Below, piece by piece: positions 1 to 5,394 of a DNA stretch of 6,440 bases. A program made the translations under genes and the position numbers. The stretch lies in NCBI GenBank assembly GCA_012032975.1, contig JAAUPU010000183.1, positions 1-6,440 of the forward strand, written 5' to 3'. Under the pieces are notes generated by a model. That model made no database searches, was not told the origin of the DNA, and worked only from the letters and a program-made list of their open reading frames with translations. Origin of the DNA: Caldilineaceae bacterium. Lineage in GTDB: Bacteria > Chloroflexota > Anaerolineae > Caldilineales > Caldilineaceae. Each line of letters begins with the position of its first letter. The stretch's first letter is position 1.

Positions 1-462
1 CCGCCGCCCCCACCGGCGACCGCGACGCCGGTCCCCGTTCCGCCGACCCCGGAACCCGCGCCCGTCGTCGAAGCGCCTCCGCCAGAACCGGCCAAGCCAC
101 AGTACAAGTTCAATATCACTGCGGTCAGTAAATGTTTTCCACAGAAAGCTGGCACTTGGTTCGAGGGCAAGACCTATGTGAATGGTCAGCCAAAGAGCGG
201 CTACAAGGTTGTCTTTAGCTACGCACCCGATGCCGCGCCCTCGACCGAACCCATGATCAGCGGACCACATCCGGGTTACGAAGGCTGGGATCAGGGCTAC
301 TACAGCCACATCATTTCGGCCAGCGGCCCCCGTGAGGGCAACTGGTTCGTCTGGGTGGTGGACGATGGCGGCAATCGCATCTCAGAAATTGCCAACTGGC
401 AGAGTACTGGACCGGGCGATGGAGGCTGTAACCAAGCGGCAGTTGACTTCGACAGCCGCTGA
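1..462 (+). CDS. Exported protein with proline-rich linker, C-terminal part (5' end outside window)
   Basis: The frame is open from base 1 and ends at TGA 460-462, giving the last 153 residues of a longer protein. Residues 1-32 are a Pro/Ala/Thr/Val/Glu linker, of the kind that separates a signal peptide or SH3/LysM-type module from a terminal domain in exported Chloroflexota proteins. Residues 33-153 form a compact, probably beta-rich domain with many Gly, Tyr and Trp residues. It contains two cysteines, C45 and C143, near its two ends, which could form a disulfide outside the cell. I do not recognise the domain and assign no function. An internal GTG at 178 could be taken as a start, but the frame upstream is coding in character and continuous, so that would truncate the gene. 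The next gene starts 27 bases downstream on the same strand, so co-transcription is likely. Confidence 0.75.
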   Translation, partial: PPPPPATATPVPVPPTPEPAPVVEAPPPEPAKPQYKFNITAVSKCFPQKAGTWFEGKTYVNGQPKSGYKVVFSYAPDAAPSTEPMISGPHPGYEGWDQGYYSHIISASGPREGNWFVWVVDDGGNRISEIANWQSTGPGDGGCNQAAVDFDSR

Positions 463-489
463 CCTTTGTAAGCACGAGCGGTAGGCTCG

Positions 490-1776
490 ATGAAGAGACC
501 GCGTGTGAAGAGGGCCTTGCGCCAGACGATAACACTTTGGGTCAGCCTGCTCATTTTGGGCGGGCTGGCTTTTTTGTGTTGCGGACACCGCCCGCCCGTG
601 GCTGGATGTGGGCGCAGACCGGTGAAGAGGCGTTCGGCGCGCAGCTAAAAGGGCTGACCGATCTGGCTTCCGATCTGTTGCGTCCGCGTTTGAGCCTCGC
701 TCCTGATGTATTGATTGAGCACGCCGATCTCAACCCCTTTGGCGTGAATGTCTTTCTGGAGCAAGAAGCCGACCCCCTCAAGCGAGAACGGGCTGTGCAG
801 ATGGCTGCCGACGCCGGCTTTCACTGGTTGCGCCAGGAATTCCCGTGGGAGGATATCGAGATCCACGGCAAGGGCGACTTCGAGGATCGACGTCACGAAC
901 CCGCGCGATCGGCCTGGGAAAATATGACCACATCGTCGAACTCGCCGAGCAGAACGGGATGGAGTTGATCGTGCGCATCAGCAACCCGCCGGCCTGGTCG
1001 CGCGCTCAGGGCAACGATGTCGGCGCCTACGCCCCACCCGATGAAGTTCAGGATTTCGCCGATTTTGTCGAAGCAGTAGTCACACGCTATCGTGGCCGCA
1101 TTCGCTACTATCAGCTCTGGAACGAACCCAACATCTACCCGGAATGGGGCAGCTATCCCATTGACCCCGAAGCGTATGCCCAGTTGCTCAAGGCCGGTGC
1201 TGAAGCCGCGCGCGTCGCAGATCCAGACGCTGTCATCATCGCCGGCGCTTGGCCGCCACCATCAATCTGCAACCGGCCGCAGAGCCGCCTGCCAACAGCC
1301 TCGCCGACCTGCTCTTTCTGCAACGGCTGTACAACGCCGGCGCCGCGCCCTATTTCGATATTGTGGCGGTGCAGGGCTATGGCCTCTACAGCGGACCCAC
1401 CGACCGCCGGATGCACCCGCGTGTGATCAATATAGCCCGCCACCAGTTTGTGCGCGACCTGATGGTCCAGAATGGCGATGGCCACAAACCGATCTGGATT
1501 GCCGAGATGAACTGGAACGCGGCTCCCGACGATGTGGAAGCGCGCTATGGCCGCGTCTCGCCAGAGCAACAGGCGCGCTATCTGCCCCTTGCCTATCAGC
1601 GCGTCCAAGAGGAATGGCCCTGGATCGGCGTGGCAAACACCTGGTATCTGAAGCGAGCCACTGACCTGTGGGAGACGAACCGACAGCCTGAGGCCTATTT
1701 CCGTCTGCTGGCGCCCGACTTCACGCCTGAACCGGTCTACGATGCGATCAAGGCGACCACCGCGGCTGCGCCATGA
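490..1776 (+). CDS. Membrane-anchored glycoside hydrolase, clan GH-A type (GH39/GH5-like); frame broken three times
   Basis: Repairing three one-base losses (near 570-575, 919-922 and 1249-1250) gives a continuous protein of about 429 residues. The N-terminus (MKRPRVKRALRQ) is basic and is followed by a hydrophobic segment at residues 13-31, a signal anchor. A TIM-barrel-like region follows. WNEPN (1118-1132) supplies the presumed acid/base Glu (codon 1124-1126), and WIAEMNW supplies the presumed nucleophile Glu (codon 1504-1506). This pair is the signature of retaining clan GH-A enzymes. As read, the gene falls into pieces: frame 1 at 490-570, frame 3 to about 920, frame 2 to about 1248, then frame 1 to the TGA at 1774-1776. 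ATG 490 is chosen because it gives the anchor; no strong ribosome site is seen. It lies between an exported protein and a glycosyltransferase, suggesting action on a cell-surface glycan. The family is clear, the substrate unknown. It may be a pseudogene or carry sequencing errors. Confidence 0.75.
570..575 (+). other. Inferred frameshift, one base lost in T6 run
   Basis: The signal-anchor frame (from ATG 490) meets a stop about 75 bases on. A seventh T here would read on as AFFVLRTPPARGWMWAQ and join the glycoside hydrolase frame that runs to about 920. Confidence 0.7.
919..922 (+). other. Inferred frameshift, one base lost in A4 run
   Basis: One frame reads to SAWE and then becomes NMTTSS and stops. 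The other frame continues KYDHIVELAEQNG. A fifth A gives SAWEKYDHIVELAEQ, a natural helix of the hydrolase barrel. Confidence 0.8.
1249..1250 (+). other. Inferred frameshift, one base lost at TT
   Basis: The upstream frame ends VIIAGAW and then turns into non-family sequence. The downstream frame begins LAATINLQP. One added T gives VIIAGALAATINLQP, restoring the strand-loop region before the second half of the barrel. Confidence 0.75.
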
Positions 1777-4159
1777 CTTCCGAAAGCCCCGTCCACTCAG
1801 CCCAGCCAGCGCACAACCGCAACAGAGCGGCCGTGGCGTCACCGCGCCCAAGTGGAGCGAATCAACTACGGAAAAGGTGTTGCTGATCGCCATCCTGCTG
1901 CTTGCTGCCGGGCTGCGTTTCTATGCCCTGGACGGGACCAGCCTGTGGAGCGACGAGGGCAATACTTGGGCGTTGATGCCGCGCAGCTTTGGCGAGATCG
2001 CGGCAGCCGCGGCAGCCGACATTCACCCACCCGGCTACTATTGGTTGCTCAAGATTTGGACCAGCCTCTTAGGCACAGATGCCAGCGCACTGCGCAGCCT
2101 GTCGGCCATCGCCGGGCTTTGCCTGGTCTATGTCGTCTACCGCATCGGCCGTTTTGGCGGCGTGGGTCCGCTTGGCAGTGGCGTCAAAGCTCGTCTCCCC
2201 AACGTGGGTGGCTTCGCGCTGCTGGCGGCCCTGCTGGCCGCGGTCAACCCGTTTCAGCTTTACTATAGCCAGGAAGCGCGCATGTATATGCTGTTGACGC
2301 TGGAAAGCGCGCTGCTCTTTTGGGCGCTTCTGGCGATCATGGATGCACAGCGCAGCGGGCGCGGCTATCGTCTCGCCGGCGTAGGATTTGTACTCAGCGC
2401 CGTCGCCGGTCTGTGGACCCATTATAGTTTTCCCGCACTGCTCCTGGCCGCGGCTCTGACCTACCTCGTTTTTTGGTTTCAACGGCGGCCTATCGATGGG
2501 CCGCGGTCGAATGTCGATCTGCTTCGTTTTGGTGCACTTAACTTGGTCGCGCTGTTCGTTTACCTGCCCTGGTTTCCCACGGCGGTTGATCGGGTGCTGA
2601 ACTGGCCCAAAGGTGGTCAGCGCCTGCCGCTGTTGGACCTTGTCGCGACGGTGTTCTCGACGCTACTCTTTGGCCCATTGCGTCAGCTCCCGGATCCGCT
2701 CTGGCTCTGGTTGGCCGCGGCCGTGCTTCTGCCGCTTCTGGGTCTGATTGCGCTGCGCAGGCGATTTATCTGGATGACTCTCTTGCTCTGGCTGCTGACA
2801 CCGCTTGTGTTGATGGCCGGTCTGGGTCTCTTCTCAGATGCGTTCCTCAAGTTCTTGTTGGTGGCAAGCCCCGCCTGGTGTCTGTTGGCCGCGGCTGCGC
2901 CCTGGATGTTGCCAGGTCGCGTCCTTTGGGGTCAAGGGCTGATCGTGGCGACGGCGTTGCTCCTCGCACTAACGACGCTGCCCGCATATTATGCGGACCC
3001 AACCGCCCGCGACAATTATGCTGGCGTCGCCGCTTACGTGGCGGCCGTGGGCGACCCCGCCGCCGATTTGGTGTTGCTCAACGCACCCGGCCAACAGGAA
3101 GTGTGGCGCTATTATGACCCTGGTTTGCCGATCCTTGCCCTGCCGCGCGAGCGCTCCGCCCGATCCCCAGGCGACGATGGCCGAACTGGCCGACGCGCTG
3201 CGCGACCGTGGACGCGTCTATGCGCTCTTTTGGCAACCGACGAAGCCGACCCGGAAACTCTAGTCGAAGGCTGGCTCGACCAACATGCGTTCAAAGGGTT
3301 GGAGAGTTGGCAAGGGAATCTGCGCTTCGTTGTCTATGGCATGAACAATGACCTTGCTTGTTCACCGCTGGAATCGCCCATCGAGTTCGGTGGACAAATT
3401 GCCCTCACCGAGACCTGCCGCGCTTCGCAATCGATAGCGGCTGGCGACCTCTTCTTGACCACTTTACGCTGGCAGGCGTTGGCTGACCTGGAGCAGCGCT
3501 ACAAAGTTTCCCTTCAACTTCTCGACGCACGCAATCAGGTCATCGCACAACGCGATAGCGAACCGGCCGGCGGCTCGGCGCCCACGGATGGCTGGCAAAC
3601 CGGAGATGAGATCGATGACAACCACGGTGTCGTCATTCCGCCTGGCACGCCGCCTGGCGATTACCGATGGGTCGTCGTTCTCTATGATGCGCAGAGCGGT
3701 GAACGTCTACGAACGCCCGTTGGCGACTTCGCTGAGCTTGGCAGTCTGAAAGTTTTGCCGATGCAGCGGGCGCTCCCGTTGGACCTGTTGCCGATCCAGA
3801 AGCGGCTGATGAGGCCATTGGGCGCGGTGACATTGGTGGGCTACGATGCCTACAAACAGGGCATGGGCCACGCGCCAGAGACGCCGATTGCGCCTGGCGA
3901 CGTCGCCCATTTCACCTTCTATTGGCAGGCGCCCGATCCGTTGCCGGCTGACTGGCCAACCGACCTGACCTTCCAGATTCAGGTGGGAGACCAGCAACTC
4001 ACCGCACCGCTGGCCGGGGGCGCCTTTCCGACCGGTGCTTGGCGGCCCGGGGAATTGGTGCGGGGTGAATTCGACCTGCGCTTTGACGGCGATCCACGCC
4101 GGCCACTGTTGCGGATGGGTATACAGGAGTACAGACTGGACGCGCTGCCTGGTCCATAA
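1773..4159 (+). CDS. Polytopic GT39/ArnT-like glycosyltransferase (PMT_2 type) with soluble C-terminal domain; frame disturbed
   Basis: This is predicted to transfer a sugar from a lipid-phosphate donor to an acceptor on the outer face of the cytoplasmic membrane. The first hydrophobic helix (VLLIAILLLAAGLRFYAL) is followed by a loop with SLWSDEGNTW (Asp-Glu codons 1952-1957), the acidic motif of this fold. DIHPPGYYWLLKIW follows (His codon 2024-2026), then NPFQLYYSQEARMY (from about 2249), typical of bacterial PMT_2 proteins. I count roughly 11-13 membrane segments up to about 2990. A beta-rich soluble part, with LRWQA- and FYWQA-type strands, fills 3300-4159. The start is set at ATG 1773, which overlaps the previous stop (ATGA). 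That frame needs one added base at 1872-1877 to enter the main frame. The long uninterrupted frame instead opens at GTG... upstream at 1742, inside the previous gene. A second disturbance lies at 3155-3233. The repaired length is about 795 residues. Donor and acceptor cannot be told. Confidence 0.85.
1872..1877 (+). other. Inferred frameshift, one base lost in AAAAGG
   Basis: The frame of the coupled ATG at 1773 ends within 20 bases of here (LRKRCC, stop). One added G or A gives LRKRVLLIAILL or LRKKVLLIAILL, a basic flank followed directly by the first membrane helix. Confidence 0.65.
3155..3155 (+). other. Inferred frameshift, one base gained (or two lost)
   Basis: Up to here the main frame reads LPILALPRER. 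Skipping this T moves to a frame reading PPDPQATMAELADALRDRG, whereas the unshifted frame becomes an Arg-rich stretch (SARSPGDDGRTGRRAARP). The shift is reversed at 3228-3233. Confidence 0.65.
3228..3233 (+). other. Inferred frameshift, one base lost in TTTTGG
   Basis: The shifted frame reads RVYALFWQPTKPTRKL and stops at about 3263. An added G gives RVYALFWATDEADPETLVEG and returns to the main frame of the glycosyltransferase. Confidence 0.7.
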
Positions 4160-4179
4160 TGTGGCGGATTGGCCTTGTT

Positions 4180-4208
4180 TTGACATAGTACTATGCCTGA
4201 TATAGCAT
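4180..4208 (+). promoter_or_regulatory. Sigma-70-type promoter of the HxlR-hydrolase operon
   Basis: A perfect TTGACA (4180-4185) is followed 17 bases later by TAGCAT (4203-4208), which matches TATAAT at four of six positions including the conserved first two and last two. It lies 38 bases upstream of the ATG at 4246. A shifted -10, TATAGC at 4201-4206, is also possible but with a short 15-base spacer. Confidence 0.6.
4184..4195. promoter_or_regulatory. Perfect 12-bp palindrome, candidate operator
   Basis: CATAGTACTATG is its own reverse complement. It starts inside the -35 element and fills most of the spacer, where a bound dimer would block RNA polymerase. HxlR-family proteins are dimeric winged-helix regulators and commonly control their own promoters, so the downstream regulator is the likely binder (inference). 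Confidence 0.5.
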
Positions 4209-4209
4209 A
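4192..4209. promoter_or_regulatory. Inverted repeat TATGC-N8-GCATA over the -10 element
   Basis: The two 5-base arms (4192-4196 and 4205-4209) are exact reverse complements. The left arm shares four bases with the 12-bp palindrome and the right arm covers the -10 hexamer. It could be a second or alternative operator half-site arrangement, or a chance match given the short arms. Confidence 0.35.
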
Positions 4210-4232
4210 CGGGCCGGTGTTGGATGATCAAA

Positions 4233-4240
4233 AAGGTGGT
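4233..4240 (+). promoter_or_regulatory. Ribosome binding site of the HxlR-family gene
   Basis: AAGGTGGT matches the consensus AAGGAGGT at seven of eight positions and sits 5 bases before ATG 4246. It favours this start over the in-frame ATG at 4255. Confidence 0.65.
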
Positions 4241-4245
4241 GCAGG

Positions 4246-4677
4246 ATGCAAGTTATGGAAGTAGTTCCATGTGACTCGGTGGAAATTGACCCAATCTTTA
4301 TGTGCCCGGTCGAGGTTGCCGCGCGCATCATCGGCCAAAAGTGGACGTTACAGATTGTCCACACGTTGCTGGCCGCGGAGGCCATGCGTTTCTGTGGACT
4401 TCAGGAAGCGCTCGGCGGCGTCAACCCGAGTACATTGAGCAGCCGACTCAAAATGCTCGAAGAAGAAGGGTTGGTGCATCGCCTTCAGATCAGTGACATC
4501 CCCCCCCATGTCGAATATCGACTCACCCAGATGGGCCACGATCTGGAGCGCGTGATCGGCGAGATCTCGCGCTGGAGCAGTGTCTGGCTTTGCACTGGTG
4601 AAGGGCTGATCGTTGACAGCGACGAGCGAGCGAACCGCGTCGAATTCGCCCCTTGCACAGAAGATGCCGCTCTATGA
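4246..4677 (+). CDS. HxlR-family winged helix-turn-helix transcriptional regulator
   Basis: The gene encodes 143 residues, a usual length for this family. The HxlR domain spans about residues 20-115. CPVEVAARIIGQKWTLQIV (20-38) is the conserved N-terminal helix with the Cys-Pro start and the GxKW core. FCGLQEALGGVNPSTLSSRLKMLEEEGLV (49-77) is the helix-turn-helix with recognition helix. The wing is HRLQISDIPPHVEYRLTQMG (78-97), followed by the dimerisation helix. Cysteines are C9, C20, C50, C116 and C137. C20 is at the position that senses thiol-reactive compounds in characterised relatives such as YodB and HypR, but whether it does so here is inference. Eight C bases in a row at 4500-4507 lie in frame within the wing (IPPH). 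The gene has its own promoter with palindromes and a good ribosome site, and its stop overlaps the next start (ATGA), so it probably regulates itself and the hydrolase behind it. Confidence 0.9.
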   Translation: MQVMEVVPCDSVEIDPIFMCPVEVAARIIGQKWTLQIVHTLLAAEAMRFCGLQEALGGVNPSTLSSRLKMLEEEGLVHRLQISDIPPHVEYRLTQMGHDLERVIGEISRWSSVWLCTGEGLIVDSDERANRVEFAPCTEDAAL

Positions 4678-5321
4678 TCGTCAAAGGTGTCACGGTTGGC
4701 CTCCTTCAGGAAAATTGCTATATCCTTGGCTGCGAGCGGACCCATGCTGGCGTTGTCATCGATCCGGGCGATAATCCGCGCGCGATTCTCAAGATCGTCC
4801 AGCAACAGGGGCTGCATCTGGAAAAGATCGTCAACACCCACGCCCATCTTGACCACGTCATGGCCGTGGATCCAATTCGCGCTGCCACCGGCGCCACCTT
4901 TCACCTGCACGAGGCCGACCTGCCCATTCTGCACGACGTGCCTCTGCGCGCCCGCCTCTGGCTAGATTCCGAGATCGACCCCATTGGCGACCCAGATGAA
5001 TTCCTCGTTCACGGGCAGGTCATCACCTTTGGCGATGAACAGTTGGAAGTGCGCTTTACCCCAGGCCATGCCCCTGGGCACGTTGTCTTTGTGCATCACG
5101 CCGGCCGTCAGGTCTTTGCCGGGGATACACTTTTTCAGGGCAGCATCGGTCGCTTCGACCTTCCCGGCAGCGATGGACCGACCCTTCTCAATAGCATCCG
5201 CACCGAGTTGCTCACCCTCGCCGACGACTACGTGATCTACCCCGGCCACGGCTCCGCCACAACCATCGGCATCGAACGAGTTTCGAATCCATTTGTTGGC
5301 GCGTACGCCTCAAGCGTATAA
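4674..5321 (+). CDS. Metallo-beta-lactamase-fold hydrolase, YcbL/glyoxalase II-like
   Basis: The protein has 215 residues, the size of small cytosolic YcbL-type members; there is no signal peptide and no C-terminal glyoxalase II substrate domain. The start NCYIL (14-18) and VVIDPGDN (27-34) form the first strands. THAHLDH (55-61) supplies metal ligands H56, H58, D60 and H61. H132 in TPGHAPGH, D151 in FAGDTLF and H192 in YPGHG complete a full dinuclear metal site. GSIGRFDLPGSD (156-167) is the family loop, usually GRTDLPGGD. All key residues are present, so it should be an active hydrolase, most likely on a thioester such as a lactoyl-thiol, though the substrate is not provable here. ATG 4674 overlaps the regulator's stop and is preferred to an in-frame upstream TTG at 4653, which would add MHRRCRS and enter the regulator gene further. 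Confidence 0.9.
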   Translation: MIVKGVTVGLLQENCYILGCERTHAGVVIDPGDNPRAILKIVQQQGLHLEKIVNTHAHLDHVMAVDPIRAATGATFHLHEADLPILHDVPLRARLWLDSEIDPIGDPDEFLVHGQVITFGDEQLEVRFTPGHAPGHVVFVHHAGRQVFAGDTLFQGSIGRFDLPGSDGPTLLNSIRTELLTLADDYVIYPGHGSATTIGIERVSNPFVGAYASSV

Positions 5322-5331
5322 TCAGATTTCG

Positions 5332-5380
5332 CACTCTGCCCAACCGCAGAGTGATGCAGAGCGGCTTGTTTTCTATCTTT
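5332..5380 (+). terminator. Hairpin with downstream T-rich tract, possible terminator
   Basis: CACTCTGC (5332-5339) pairs perfectly with GCAGAGTG (5346-5353) around a 6-base loop, 10 bases after the hydrolase stop. The T-rich tract (about 5367-5380) is interrupted and begins more than 10 bases after the stem, so it is not a textbook intrinsic terminator. It could instead be an RNA stability structure. Confidence 0.4.
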
Positions 5381-5383
5381 CCC

Positions 5384-5388
5384 GGAGA
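5384..5388 (+). promoter_or_regulatory. Ribosome binding site of the lipoprotein gene
   Basis: GGAGA lies 6 bases before ATG 5395. This fixes the start directly ahead of the basic N-terminus and signal peptide. No convincing separate promoter is seen in 5322-5383. Confidence 0.6.
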
Positions 5389-5394
5389 CGATTC

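Noticed and set aside
476..488. Small hairpin GAGC-N5-GCTC before the hydrolase start
   Set aside because: The stem has only four pairs and no T tract; it is too short to call a terminator or regulatory element.
570..575. Programmed ribosomal frameshifting at the T6 run
   Set aside because: The needed shift would be one of several at unrelated sequences in the same gene, with no stimulatory structure noticed; base loss explains all sites more simply.
1153..1893. 246-codon open frame on the minus strand
   Set aside because: It covers the catalytic half of the glycoside hydrolase, whose motifs and downstream coupling support the + strand. The minus reading is a high-GC shadow.
4653..4673. Upstream TTG start for the metallo-hydrolase
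   Set aside because: It adds only MHRRCRS, which lies inside the regulator coding region. ATG 4674 has the ATGA coupling and begins right at the family's first strand.
4485..4934. 149-codon open frame on the minus strand across the regulator-hydrolase junction
   Set aside because: It is antisense to two well-recognised, complete genes and has no domain or ribosome site of its own that I can see.
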